DNA of 64,000 bases from Pseudolactococcus sp041800635 (GCA_047833645.1 CP181259.1:1736001-1800000); one strand, 5' to 3'. Shown: positions 44,308 to 53,299, counted from the first letter of the stretch. Notes: a model not told the origin generated them from the letters alone. Made by a program: numbers and translations.

Positions 44308-45783
44308 TCACTGATACGCACAAAAATGATTGGTTTGATCGGACAATTGATTCAGGAAATAATCAAGATCCGTTTTGTTCCAGTCTGAGTAGAAGAGAGA
44401 AGTTGAGAAGAAAGGGACATCGGCATACTGCCGATCTGGCATCCAGTTCGAAATGATGGCATCTGGTTTTTCATTTTTAAGTTGATTAAAGGTCACAATA
44501 TTGATGGGAACCGGTGTCGCATTGCGAATTTGAGAAATCAGCATTTCACGATGAATGGGTGAGGAATTTGTTTGAACTAATACTTTAAGAGGTCGTCGAT
44601 GTTTTCTCAGGATGTTTTTAAAGAGAATGAGGTAATGCCAATATAAATTGGGGAAATTTTGAATGAGTGTTTCGAGCTTATCGTTACGTTGACAGAGGTC
44701 TTGAACGAAGGTATTGATAAAGGTGTAGGTTTTCGCCTCAGTCCGGAAAATCTCGTTAGCTGTTTCTTCGAGATCAAAAATCTTATTGCTTCCCTTAAAA
44801 ATTTTTGCTTCTTGGTTCATGAGGGTGAGGTTGTAGTGAAGATAATTTAATTCTGCTTCGGAGAGTTGGAAATTGATATGATTCTGAAACTGTGAGATCA
44901 ACTTATTGACTTCAGGGCATTGCGAGTGCTTGATTTGAAAATCAGTCGCTTGCCAAGTTTCTAGCATGATTAAATTAGCACGACAAAAGATGAAGTAGAG
45001 ATAGCGACATTCCCGTTCTTTGATGGTTAAATCTGGACAAGTGTCCAAAAAGCCAGTCGCTTCAAGTTTGTTGAAAAAGTCAGCATAGGTCACATAGGGA
45101 GAGTCAGGCGTTGTGAACACCTCTTCTTCTGACAAGAAGAAACCATGTCGCGTATTTACTCTAAAAATATAAAAACTCAGTTTGATCCTTAAAAAAGTCG
45201 AGTAGTCGAGGGTCGGTACAAACTCGAGTAAGAGGTTGCTCGCGGCTTCAAGACTGGGCGCTTTTTCGATAATGCCATCCAAATCCAATCCCCAAAAGAG
45301 GTTATGGTAGATAAATCTAATCTGATGCTCGTCACCCTGCATCGGCTTTCTTTGTAGAAAATTGATGTGGCAGTCATAGTCAGCCAAAAAATCATTTAAT
45401 TCTTTAATATGAACCGAGCATTTGCTTCGGCTAATGCCTAAGGCTTTTTGAAGGCTTGTAAAAGTTGTCGAGGTATCGGTAAAAATACGCAGCATCATTT
45501 GATATTTAACAGATTTTTGAATCAAATAATGATGGAGTTTGAAGAGATTAAAAGCCGTCCCAGGTGTCATTTTGAAGTGATTGGCGTCAACGGAAAAAGT
45601 CGTTAAGTCTTGGTCATGGCAATAGTCAAGTAGCTTGTTGAAATAACTTTTAACGGTCTGCTTGGCGAGACCAAGCGTCGTTTCTAAGTCGGCCAACGTC
45701 ATTTCATGATTTGGGGCATCGTTGAGTAAGCTAATCATTTTCAAAATGTATTGGGAGTCTTTGTCTAATAGAAAGTTTTTCAT
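44308..45783 (-). CDS. Mga-like transcriptional regulator
   Basis: A 491-residue protein of Mga/AtxA layout: two N-terminal helix-turn-helix regions (about residues 25-55, MTLADLETTLGLAKQTVKSYFNKL, and 105-130, SLQKALGISRSKCSVHIKELNDFL), a central PRD-like helical region, and a C-terminal EIIB-like segment (PLKVLVQTNSSPIHREMLISQI). Mga regulators control surface and sugar-related genes in streptococci. The target is unknown; the surface cassette starts about 8 kb away. Confidence 0.75.
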   Translation of the reverse strand: MKNFLLDKDSQYILKMISLLNDAPNHEMTLADLETTLGLAKQTVKSYFNKLLDYCHDQDLTTFSVDANHFKMTPGTAFNLFKLHHYLIQKSVKYQMMLRIFTDTSTTFTSLQKALGISRSKCSVHIKELNDFLADYDCHINFLQRKPMQGDEHQIRFIYHNLFWGLDLDGIIEKAPSLEAASNLLLEFVPTLDYSTFLRIKLSFYIFRVNTRHGFFLSEEEVFTTPDSPYVTYADFFNKLEATGFLDTCPDLTIKERECRYLYFIFCRANLIMLETWQATDFQIKHSQCPEVNKLISQFQNHINFQLSEAELNYLHYNLTLMNQEAKIFKGSNKIFDLEETANEIFRTEAKTYTFINTFVQDLCQRNDKLETLIQNFPNLYWHYLILFKNILRKHRRPLKVLVQTNSSPIHREMLISQIRNATPVPINIVTFNQLKNEKPDAIISNWMPDRQYADVPFFSTSLFYSDWNKTDLDYFLNQLSDQTNHFCAYQ

Positions 45784-46041
45784 AAAAATGGTGTCCTTTG
45801 TTTTGAAGTCATGCTATTTGGCAGTCTCTAACATCTTATGTCTTTGATTAGAGGTGTAACAATAGTAATTAAACTATATTATAGCGAAAAAAACTGGAAA
45901 ATTCTAATGATAAAAGGAATGTTTATTATATTTTGTTCATAAAAAGTGACTGAATCGTGATTTTGCGGTCTGCTTGTCAAAATCAAACCACTTATATGTT
46001 ATAATAGACGAAAGAATTTATTGAAAGGACTGTTGATCACC

Positions 46042-46392
46042 ATGTATAATTATTTGAAAGCTGACTTGTATCTGATTAAGATGATGCTAGACCATGTTCA
46101 GCTGGTGAAAAAGACAGTCGGTCACAAGATTGATGCTGATTATATGGTTGGCTTAGAACATATCGCTTATCATCTCAGAGAGATTTCAGACGAGACCAAG
46201 CGGACCTTGCCAGAACTGGATTGGGCCTGCCTAGCTAAACTTCAAGATTTGATAGCCTATGAGGTTTATCATTTTAAGCCGGGAGATACGATAGAGACCG
46301 TTAGTGACGAGCTGTTGCTGCTAGAGGAGTTGCTCCCACAGCTTCAAGCGCATCTCACACAAGAAGTAGAAAGTACCAAACAAAAATGCTAA
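46042..46392 (+). CDS. HepT/DUF86-like protein, degenerate motif
   Basis: Helical protein of about 116 residues. The segment LREISDETKRTLPELDWACLAKLQDLIAYEVYHFKPGD resembles HepT (DUF86) toxins, which carry R-x4-6-H-x-Y. Here the Arg is Gln/Asp-like and the His is Tyr (IAYEVYHF), so nuclease activity is doubtful. No MntA nucleotidyltransferase is adjacent. Its 3' end overlaps rlmA by 7 bp. Start chosen at ATG 46,042 behind AAAGGAC; spacing is long. Confidence 0.5.
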   Translation: MYNYLKADLYLIKMMLDHVQLVKKTVGHKIDADYMVGLEHIAYHLREISDETKRTLPELDWACLAKLQDLIAYEVYHFKPGDTIETVSDELLLLEELLPQLQAHLTQEVESTKQKC

Positions 46393-47213
46393 AGAAAATA
46401 GATAAATCCGCCCAATATTTAGCGCAAAACATTGACCTCTTAAGGTGCCCCCTGTGTCACAGCGCCTTTCACCTCGACCACTATGCCCTCATTTGTGACA
46501 AGCGCCACACCTACAACCTCAGCAAAAAAGGTGTCGTCAACTTCCTGACGATTAAGCCAGACACCACCCACTACACGCGCAAGATGTTTGAACCACGCCG
46601 CAAACTGATCCAAGCCGGCATGTACGCCCCCGTGCTACAAGAGATTCAAACCCTGCTCACGCCAGGTAACCTGCTCGACGTTGGCAGTGGCGAAGGCAGT
46701 TTTTTAGACCTACTCGATGTTTCTGGCCATAAATTTGGCTTCGACATCGCCCTCGATGGCGTCAACATGGCGACCGACTTGACCGACCTGCAGGCCTTCT
46801 TCAGCCTGTCCGACCTGACCAACCTCCCCTTTGCCGACCAGAGCATGGCGACCGTTTTGAACATCTTCACACCGTCTAATTACCGAGAGTTTGATCGCGT
46901 TTTGGGACATGGTGGTCAGGTGATCAAGGTCATCCCCGACCGCTATTATCTACAGGAACTGCGCACAGCCTTTGGTTTACCGGTAGACTACGATAATCGT
47001 GATGTCTTAGGAAAATTTGCTGAAAATTTCCCAGACTTCACGCAAAAGGAAAGTCACTATGAATTTGACCTGCCAGAACAGCTGCGACAAGACTTTTTAT
47101 CCATGAGCCCCTTAGAATGGCGAATTTCTGAAGCCGAAAAGCTAGAAATTGCTAAAAACCCGCCCAAAAAAGCAACGATTCACGTGCAGATTTTACAAGG
47201 TTATAAGTCTTGA
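46386..47213 (+). CDS. rlmA: 23S rRNA (guanine-N1)-methyltransferase RlmA
   Basis: A 275-residue methyltransferase of the RlmA family. The N-terminal zinc finger is CPLCHSAF...CDKRHTYN, the SAM motif I is LLDVGSGEGSF, and the post-motif block NIFTPSNYREFDRVL follows. Gram-positive members methylate G748 of 23S rRNA. Its stop lies in the hairpin that precedes the mtlA promoter. Confidence 0.88.
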   Translation: MLKKIDKSAQYLAQNIDLLRCPLCHSAFHLDHYALICDKRHTYNLSKKGVVNFLTIKPDTTHYTRKMFEPRRKLIQAGMYAPVLQEIQTLLTPGNLLDVGSGEGSFLDLLDVSGHKFGFDIALDGVNMATDLTDLQAFFSLSDLTNLPFADQSMATVLNIFTPSNYREFDRVLGHGGQVIKVIPDRYYLQELRTAFGLPVDYDNRDVLGKFAENFPDFTQKESHYEFDLPEQLRQDFLSMSPLEWRISEAEKLEIAKNPPKKATIHVQILQGYKS

Positions 47214-47240
47214 CACAAATTATTGTGTCAAGGCTTTTAT
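47209..47240 (+). promoter_or_regulatory. Hairpin/operator upstream of mtlA
   Basis: CTTGACACAA-ATTA-TTGTGTCAAG (47,209-47,232) followed by GGCTTTTATT. Works as the rlmA terminator; it also fits a palindromic repressor or activator site. A near-identical hairpin with a compensating base-pair swap precedes mtlF (51,257). Confidence 0.7.
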
Positions 47241-47268
47241 TGTCCCCTATCTTGGAAACGGTTACAAT
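47240..47268 (+). promoter_or_regulatory. mtlA promoter with cre site
   Basis: TTGTCC, 17-bp spacer, TACAAT (47,263-47,268). TGGAAACGGTTACA (47,253-47,266) matches the CcpA cre pattern TGNAANCGNTNNCA and overlaps the -10, so glucose repression is expected. Confidence 0.75.
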
Positions 47269-47376
47269 GAAGGTGTAAGTAACCGATGCTTGAAACAAAA
47301 ATGCTATTTTTATTGAACATGTTCGCTTGTTTCAGGATCAGACTTAACTATCGTGTTCACGCACAAGGAGAATATT

Positions 47377-49146
47377 ATGAACGAGTCACAATTCAACTTA
47401 AAAGTTGCAGTTCAGCGTTTAGGAACGGCACTCTCGGGCATGGTCATGCCAAATATAGGCGGCTTTATCGCTTGGGGGATTATCACTGCCCTCTTTATTC
47501 CGAAAGGTTATCTGCCCAATAAAAACTTTGCCGAATTAGTCGGTCCCATGCTCACCTATCTTTTACCCTTATTGATCGCCTATACCGGTGGTAAAAATAG
47601 CTATGGTGATGGACGTGGCGGTGTGGTTGGGGCAATTGCTGCCATGGGTGTCATCGTCGGGACCGACATCCCCATGTTCATCGGGGCCATGGCTATGGGA
47701 CCACTTGCCGGTTGGTTGATGAAGAAATTCGACCAAGCGGTTCAACCTAAAATCAAAGCCGGTTTTGAAATGCTGGTCAATAACTTCTCAGCAGGAATTC
47801 TAGGTTTCATCTTGGCGCTCTTTGGCTATACCTTAATTGGCCCAATCGTTGAAGCCTTGACCAATCTCATGGCCAAAGGTGTTGAAACGATTATCAATGC
47901 CCATCTGTTGCCACTTGCCAATATCTTTATCGAGCCAGCTAAAATTCTCTTCTTGAACAATGCCATTAACCATGGCATCTTAACACCAATCGGAACAGAA
48001 CAAGTGGCGGCGACAGGTAAATCAATTCTCTTCTTACTAGAAGCCAACCCTGGTCCAGGTCTTGGTCTCTTACTTGCTTTCATGTTCTTTGGTAAAGGGT
48101 CAGCTAAAGCAACGGCGCCTGGTGCTATCATCATCCATTTCTTGGGTGGGATTCATGAAATCTACTTTCCTTATGTTATGATGAAACCTGCGCTCTTCCT
48201 TGCTGTAATCGCAGGTGGTGTGACTGGGACATTTACCAACTCAGTTCTTGGGTCGGCTTTGACCTCACCCGCTTCACCAGGCTCAATTATCGCCATTGAA
48301 GCCATGGCACCGAAAGGGCTCTGGCCACACGTGACCGTTTTACTAGGTGTCCTGGCTGCCGCAGCTGTTTCATTCTTAGTGGCTGCTGTCATTCTTAAAA
48401 ATGATCAATCAATGGTAGACGATACCGCACTCGCCACTGCACAAGCTGACCTTGCGGCCAATAAAGCCGTTGCTAAAGGGCAAGCGCAACCATCAGCTGC
48501 TCTTGCAACACTTAGCAACTTAGGCGGCATCAAACACATCATCTTTGCCTGCGATGCAGGCATGGGCTCTTCAGCCATGGGGGCGTCAATTCTTCGCGAT
48601 AAGGTCAAAAAAGCTGGCCTCAGCATCGATGTGACTAACCGAGCGATTGCCAATTTGTCTGATGCGGCGGATACACTGGTCGTGACCCAGGAAGAATTGG
48701 CGGCGCGTGCGGCTCAGATGGCACCGAGCGCTACACGGGTGGCGGTCGCTAATTTCTTAAATTCGCCGAAATACGATGAGATCATCGGCAGCTTGACGGT
48801 CGGCGGTGCCGCAGCGCAAGCGTCGGCTGATCAAGCGGTCGGCGACATCGATTTGAGTTTGATTGATGAGGTCGTCTTCGCCCATGACGCCGCATCTGTC
48901 GGTAGTGCGACCATGGGGAAAGAAACGATACTATCGATTTTTAGAAATCATGATGTCAAGATTCCAGTATCAGACGTCGAGTTTCTGGCCCTGGCAGCCT
49001 ATAATGCACCGAATATCGTCATTGTCACGACAAAAGACAATACCGAAATTGCCCGACATCATGCGCCAAATGCCCAACATCTCAGTGTGGACAGTTTGAT
49101 AACCACACCTGAGTATGATAAAATGGTAGCAAGAATGCACAAATAG
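47377..49146 (+). CDS. mtlA: Mannitol PTS enzyme IICB with a second, Cys-less IIB-like domain
   Basis: A 589-residue permease. The IIC domain (about residues 1-340) is a block of hydrophobic helices. IIB carries the phospho-Cys in IIFACDAGMGSSAMGA. A further domain follows (VVFAHDAASVGSATMGKETIL...IVIVTTKDNTEIARHHAP) that looks like a second IIB in which the Cys is His. Imports mannitol as mannitol 1-phosphate using the separate IIA, MtlF. AAGGAG precedes the ATG at 47,377. Confidence 0.93.
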   Translation: MNESQFNLKVAVQRLGTALSGMVMPNIGGFIAWGIITALFIPKGYLPNKNFAELVGPMLTYLLPLLIAYTGGKNSYGDGRGGVVGAIAAMGVIVGTDIPMFIGAMAMGPLAGWLMKKFDQAVQPKIKAGFEMLVNNFSAGILGFILALFGYTLIGPIVEALTNLMAKGVETIINAHLLPLANIFIEPAKILFLNNAINHGILTPIGTEQVAATGKSILFLLEANPGPGLGLLLAFMFFGKGSAKATAPGAIIIHFLGGIHEIYFPYVMMKPALFLAVIAGGVTGTFTNSVLGSALTSPASPGSIIAIEAMAPKGLWPHVTVLLGVLAAAAVSFLVAAVILKNDQSMVDDTALATAQADLAANKAVAKGQAQPSAALATLSNLGGIKHIIFACDAGMGSSAMGASILRDKVKKAGLSIDVTNRAIANLSDAADTLVVTQEELAARAAQMAPSATRVAVANFLNSPKYDEIIGSLTVGGAAAQASADQAVGDIDLSLIDEVVFAHDAASVGSATMGKETILSIFRNHDVKIPVSDVEFLALAAYNAPNIVIVTTKDNTEIARHHAPNAQHLSVDSLITTPEYDKMVARMHK

Positions 49147-49166
49147 TCAGAACTTTCAAATAACCT

Positions 49167-49188
49167 AAAACCCGCCTGTCGGGTTTTT
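49167..49188 (+). terminator. mtlA terminator
   Basis: AAAACCCG / CGGGTTTT with loop CCTGT. Confidence 0.8.
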
Positions 49189-49266
49189 GTGGTCTGTGTC
49201 TAAGACCTCAAGTAATCAGATTTAGCGACTATTTCAGTCAGGATATGACTCATTAAAGGAGGCGTC

Positions 49267-51234
49267 ATGCTCGTCACGAAACGCGAACAGCAGATCATCG
49301 ATGAAATCGTCAAGAAAGGCCAGGTCAGCATTGCTGATCTCCTTGACGTTGTCGGTGTGAGTCGCAGAACGCTTTACCGAGACCTACAAAATTTGCAGGA
49401 TTTCCTGCCAAACTATCAAGTTAACCTGATCAAAAACGATCAGTTTTACACCCTTAAAGGGGAATTATCAAATCTAACCGATAAGCGCGTGGTCGAAGAT
49501 TACAGTCAAAATGAGCGCCATTTTATGGAGCTAATCTTGTTGATTTTCGAGCAGGCCAAACTGGCAGACTTCATGGATCGCTTTGCCATCAGCCAGCCGA
49601 CAGCCACAGGTGACTTGAAAATCATCGAACAAAATCTCACGTTTGCTGGCAATGGTCTTGTACGGGAAGGGGGCCTAGAAGTCATCGCAAGCGAGTACAG
49701 TAAACGAACCCTCCTCGTTTCTTGTCTGGTCAGCAACCTATCAACCCGTGATATTTTTAATTTCTCTGAGACCCTCTACCAGGACAATAAAATCGTGCAG
49801 CTTTTTCAGAAAGCCTATTTTGACAGTGTGACCACCGCTTTCGAGCGCTCTAAAATTACCAATATTTCAGACCGCACCCAAGGCATTTTACGACTCTTTT
49901 TCATTGTGACCCTAGAGCGCCTGGGCCAGCAACATCTGATTGAAAATCATTATCACTTTAGACCTTCGAAAAAAGCGCTGGATTTTGTGACTAAAATTGT
50001 CCAAAACCTGCCTGAGTTCCGGGTCAACCTCCCCGAAATCATGTATCTGTCCCACATGGTAGACATTTTGCATTTTGATAAGGGCGGAGATTTTCTGTTT
50101 AATGAAAAATACGATACCAGCTTTTCTTATAAAGTCCGCCAATTTATTGAAGCGGTTGGGGTGACCACAGGCTTGAATTTCAGCCGAGATGAGAAAATTT
50201 TTACCCTGCTCAACACCCACTTACGCAGTAGCTTTACTCTCCCGCAACTCTTCTCCGATGATAAAAATGATCTGGTCATCAATGTGGAGGAGGAACATGC
50301 GGCACTCTTTAAGGTCATCAGTCGCAGCCTGGCCGAGGTTTTCGACAAGAAGTTTTCTAAGCATGAAGTTGCCCTCATCACCCTCCATTTTTTAGCCACA
50401 CTTGAGCGGTCCAGTCGCGTTTTCCCGATGACGGCGCTTTTGATTACCAGCCGTGGGCGCGTGTCAATGGCCATTCTCGCGCGTAACCTGCAAACCCAGT
50501 TTCCCTTTATCACGTCGATCAAGATCATTCAAGTTAGCCAGATGGGGCAGGAAGAGTTGGCGCATTTTGACCTGATTTTCACGACCGAAAAGATCGAAGA
50601 TGAGGCCTATGAGACCGAGACCTTTATCCAGATTAGCCCGACGATTGCCTTAGCCAATGTTTCAGACATTACGCAAGAGATTCGTAAATTAAGAGGGAAG
50701 CGGACGCCACGCCAAGAAAATGACACGACGGTTGAAAATCCGCTTGATTTTCAGGATTTCTTTCTGAAAAGTCAGGTCATTTTACAGAATTTTAGTATTT
50801 CTCAACTGGCCAATATCGCTGATTTTAATGAAACGATTTATGACCTCATGCGGGCGGATAATCTGATCGACTGGGACCTATTAGAACGCTTCAGACGGAC
50901 TGCCTTTGGGATTCCCAAGACCAATCTGGCCTTGATTCATGGGGTTTCTCAAGTCGTGCCACGTCCAGAGTTTAAAATTTTTGATTTGACCCATGAGATT
51001 GAAGTCGTGGGCATGGATAAAGCCCCAATGATGGCGAATCGGATTTTATTTCTGACAGCCCCCCAATCAATCGATGAGATTTATAATTATATCCTGGGTA
51101 AGATCTCAAGTTCCATCATCGAAAATACGCTTTACACCACCATTTACAGCTCGGGTAATGACGATATCGTCTATGAGTTATTAAATAAAATCATCGGTGA
51201 AAGTTTCGCCAAATACACCAGAGAAGAACACTAA
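49267..51234 (+). CDS. mtlR: Mannitol operon activator MtlR (PRD-containing)
   Basis: A 655-residue regulator with an N-terminal HTH_11 (SIADLLDVVGVSRRTLYRDLQNL), a second HTH, two PRD domains (His-containing blocks near residues 200-420), an EIIB-Gat-like domain (TALLITSRGRVSMAILARNLQ) and a C-terminal EIIA-like domain (NLALIHGVSQVV). Activity is set by PTS phosphorylation in this family. AAAGGAGG precedes the ATG. Confidence 0.92.
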   Translation: MLVTKREQQIIDEIVKKGQVSIADLLDVVGVSRRTLYRDLQNLQDFLPNYQVNLIKNDQFYTLKGELSNLTDKRVVEDYSQNERHFMELILLIFEQAKLADFMDRFAISQPTATGDLKIIEQNLTFAGNGLVREGGLEVIASEYSKRTLLVSCLVSNLSTRDIFNFSETLYQDNKIVQLFQKAYFDSVTTAFERSKITNISDRTQGILRLFFIVTLERLGQQHLIENHYHFRPSKKALDFVTKIVQNLPEFRVNLPEIMYLSHMVDILHFDKGGDFLFNEKYDTSFSYKVRQFIEAVGVTTGLNFSRDEKIFTLLNTHLRSSFTLPQLFSDDKNDLVINVEEEHAALFKVISRSLAEVFDKKFSKHEVALITLHFLATLERSSRVFPMTALLITSRGRVSMAILARNLQTQFPFITSIKIIQVSQMGQEELAHFDLIFTTEKIEDEAYETETFIQISPTIALANVSDITQEIRKLRGKRTPRQENDTTVENPLDFQDFFLKSQVILQNFSISQLANIADFNETIYDLMRADNLIDWDLLERFRRTAFGIPKTNLALIHGVSQVVPRPEFKIFDLTHEIEVVGMDKAPMMANRILFLTAPQSIDEIYNYILGKISSSIIENTLYTTIYSSGNDDIVYELLNKIIGESFAKYTREEH

Positions 51235-51256
51235 CATATAGCCATTTGGACTAAGT

Positions 51257-51290
51257 CTTGTCACAAGTTTTTGTGACAAGGCTTTTATTT
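51257..51290 (+). promoter_or_regulatory. Hairpin/operator upstream of mtlF
   Basis: CTTGTCACAA-GTTT-TTGTGACAAG followed by GCTTTTATTT. Same as the mtlA hairpin except that the A-T pair is turned to T-A on both arms. Confidence 0.7.
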
Positions 51291-51316
51291 ACGCCAGAAT
51301 AGAAAGCGATTACAAT
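51288..51316 (+). promoter_or_regulatory. mtlF promoter with cre-like site
   Basis: TTTACG, 17-bp spacer, TACAAT (51,311-51,316). AGAAAGCGATTACA (51,301-51,314) has one mismatch to the cre pattern. Confidence 0.65.
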
Positions 51317-51362
51317 TAAGGTATCAAGAGAAAGTTAAATCGAGAAGTTACAGAGATAAAGG

Positions 51363-51427
51363 TTGAGCGGACAAAGGTCGCAAATGACCTAGCATGGTCG
51401 GAGCTTAAGCGCAGAAAGAGGTAAATC
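51363..51427 (+). promoter_or_regulatory. Leader repeat element, copy before mtlF
   Basis: Starts TTGAGCGGACAAAGG, contains GGTC-GCAAAT-GACC and AGCATGGTCGGAGCT, and ends GCAGAAAGAGG, the ribosome site. Lacks the terminal hairpin present before mtlD. Confidence 0.6.
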
Positions 51428-51868
51428 ATGGAGATCCAAACGAATTTAATCAAACTAGGACAGGCTTTTGAAACGCAGGAAGCAGCCATTACATTTTGTG
51501 GCGAACAGCTCTTAGCAGGTGGCTATGTCACAGCAGACTACGTGCCTGCTATGTTAGAACGGAACCGTGAACTTTCGGTCTATATGGGCAATTTCATCGC
51601 CATCCCACATGGCACAGATACTGCAAAAAAAGAAGTTCTGAAAACAGGCATTACCATTGTGCAAGTCCCGCGTGGCGTGAACTTTGGGGATGCGGCAGAT
51701 CCGAAAATCGCCACGGTACTTTTTGGGATTGCAGGTGTTGGTAATGAGCATCTGGACTTGATTCAGAAGATTTCGATTTTCTGTGCGGATGTTGACAATG
51801 TCGTCAAACTAGCAGATGCTCAGACAGCAGAAGCAATCGCAGACTTGCTGAACTCAGTAGAAGTTTAG
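51428..51868 (+). CDS. mtlF: Mannitol PTS enzyme IIA
   Basis: A 146-residue IIA that passes phosphate from HPr to the IIB of MtlA; the active His is in FIAIPHGTDTAK near residue 63. Standard length. Followed by mtlD after a 203-bp gap that carries the leader element. Confidence 0.95.
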   Translation: MEIQTNLIKLGQAFETQEAAITFCGEQLLAGGYVTADYVPAMLERNRELSVYMGNFIAIPHGTDTAKKEVLKTGITIVQVPRGVNFGDAADPKIATVLFGIAGVGNEHLDLIQKISIFCADVDNVVKLADAQTAEAIADLLNSVEV

Positions 51869-51970
51869 GGCGTCGGCCGTAGGGTAAAAAATAGCAACTT
51901 TAGCGTCACTTGAAAGTTGTTTTATTTAAAATTTACTTGTGAAATTATTCACAAAAATGAGAAAGAGACT

Positions 51971-52062
51971 TTGAGCGGACAAAGTTCGCGAATGACCCAT
52001 CTTGGCAGGAGCGTAAGCGGATGTCAAGTTTCAAGCTTTTATGAAATAAAAGCGCAGAAAGG
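51971..52062 (+). promoter_or_regulatory. Leader repeat element, copy before mtlD
   Basis: Starts TTGAGCGGACAAAG, contains TTGGCAGGAGCGTAAGCGG, AAGTTTCAAG and the terminal hairpin GCTTTTAT-GAA-ATAAAAGC (52,035-52,053) directly before GCAGAAAGGAA. The hairpin has no sequence in common with that of the 37.4 kb copy but the same size and position. Confidence 0.7.
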
Positions 52063-52071
52063 AAAATTATC

Positions 52072-53223
52072 ATGAAAAAAGCAGTACATTTTGGTGCAGG
52101 CAACATTGGTCGTGGCTTTATCGGAGAAATCTTACACAAAAATGATTTTGAAGTCATCTTCGTTGATGTCAACGAGACAATCATCGACGCCTTAAACGAC
52201 CGAGGCAGCTATGACATTGAGTTGGCAGAAGATGCCGCGACACGGATTCCGATCAACCACGTCTCTGGTCTTAACAATGCCAAACAACCCCAAGCGGTCA
52301 TCGAAGCCATTAAAAATGCCAACATCGTCACGACCGCCATCGGGCCTAATATCCTGCCTTTTATCGCAGAACTCATCGCCCAAGGCATCCAAGCCCGTCA
52401 AGCCGCTAACATACTGGCACCCCTGGACTTCATCGCCTGCGAAAATATGATCGGCGGCTCAGAATTTTTGAAAACCAAGGTAGATGCTTTTCTGACAGCA
52501 GAAAATAAGGCTTACGCCGAAACATACATTGGGTTTCCAAACGCTGCCGTTGACCGCATCGTCCCCGGCCAAACCCACGCAGACACCCTGTTCGTCGTCG
52601 TGGAACCCTTCAGCGAATGGGTCATCGACCAAAGCCAAGTCCGCAACGCCCTAATTCATTTGACCGGCGTTCACTACGCGACGGACCTGGAGCCCTTCAT
52701 CGAGCGTAAGTTATTTTCAGTCAATACCGGCCATGCTACAGTGGCTTATACCGGCTTCTACTATGGTCATGACACGATAGATGCGGCTTTGCAGGACGAG
52801 CGCGTGATGGCCGCGCTGGTGGCAACCCAAAAAGAAACGCGTGCCCTTTTGTTGGCCAAGTGGGACTTGTTTGACGAAGCGGAATTAGTCGCTTATCACG
52901 AGAAAATTCGGGGGCGTTTCGTCAATCCGCACTTGTCTGATGATATCTCTCGGGTTGCTCGGACACCCATTCGTAAACTCGGCTACGATGAACGTTTCAT
53001 TCGCCCCATCCGAGAATTAAATGACCGACATCTATCTTTTGCCACCCATCTGGCAACCGTTGCGAAAATCTTCAACTATAGAGACGCCACAGATGATCAA
53101 GCGGTTGACCTGCAAAATCGTCTGGCGACAGAAGACTTGACTGAGGTGATTCAATCTGTCACAGGACTTAGTGATCTCAAGTTGGTGACAGCGATTCAAG
53201 CTGCAGTTGAAGCACTTGACTGA
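52072..53223 (+). CDS. mtlD: Mannitol-1-phosphate 5-dehydrogenase
   Basis: A 383-residue NAD-dependent enzyme converting mannitol 1-phosphate to fructose 6-phosphate. N-terminal HFGAGNIGRGFIGEIL, FIACENMIGGSEFLK and the catalytic RKLFSVNTGHATVAYTG are present. AAAGGAA precedes the ATG. Last gene of the mannitol locus. Confidence 0.96.
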   Translation: MKKAVHFGAGNIGRGFIGEILHKNDFEVIFVDVNETIIDALNDRGSYDIELAEDAATRIPINHVSGLNNAKQPQAVIEAIKNANIVTTAIGPNILPFIAELIAQGIQARQAANILAPLDFIACENMIGGSEFLKTKVDAFLTAENKAYAETYIGFPNAAVDRIVPGQTHADTLFVVVEPFSEWVIDQSQVRNALIHLTGVHYATDLEPFIERKLFSVNTGHATVAYTGFYYGHDTIDAALQDERVMAALVATQKETRALLLAKWDLFDEAELVAYHEKIRGRFVNPHLSDDISRVARTPIRKLGYDERFIRPIRELNDRHLSFATHLATVAKIFNYRDATDDQAVDLQNRLATEDLTEVIQSVTGLSDLKLVTAIQAAVEALD

Positions 53224-53230
53224 AAGAATT

Positions 53231-53258
53231 AAAATCCCAGATAAGATGGGATTTTTTT
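53231..53258 (+). terminator. mtlD terminator
   Basis: AAAATCCCA / TGGGATTTT with a T-run. Confidence 0.85.
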
Positions 53259-53299
53259 GTGCGCGCAATACAGCGTGCCGTACTCTCAAGTGTGACAAT

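Noticed and set aside
46042..46392. Active MntA-HepT toxin-antitoxin pair
   Set aside because: No MntA-like nucleotidyltransferase gene adjacent and the HepT catalytic motif is not conserved.
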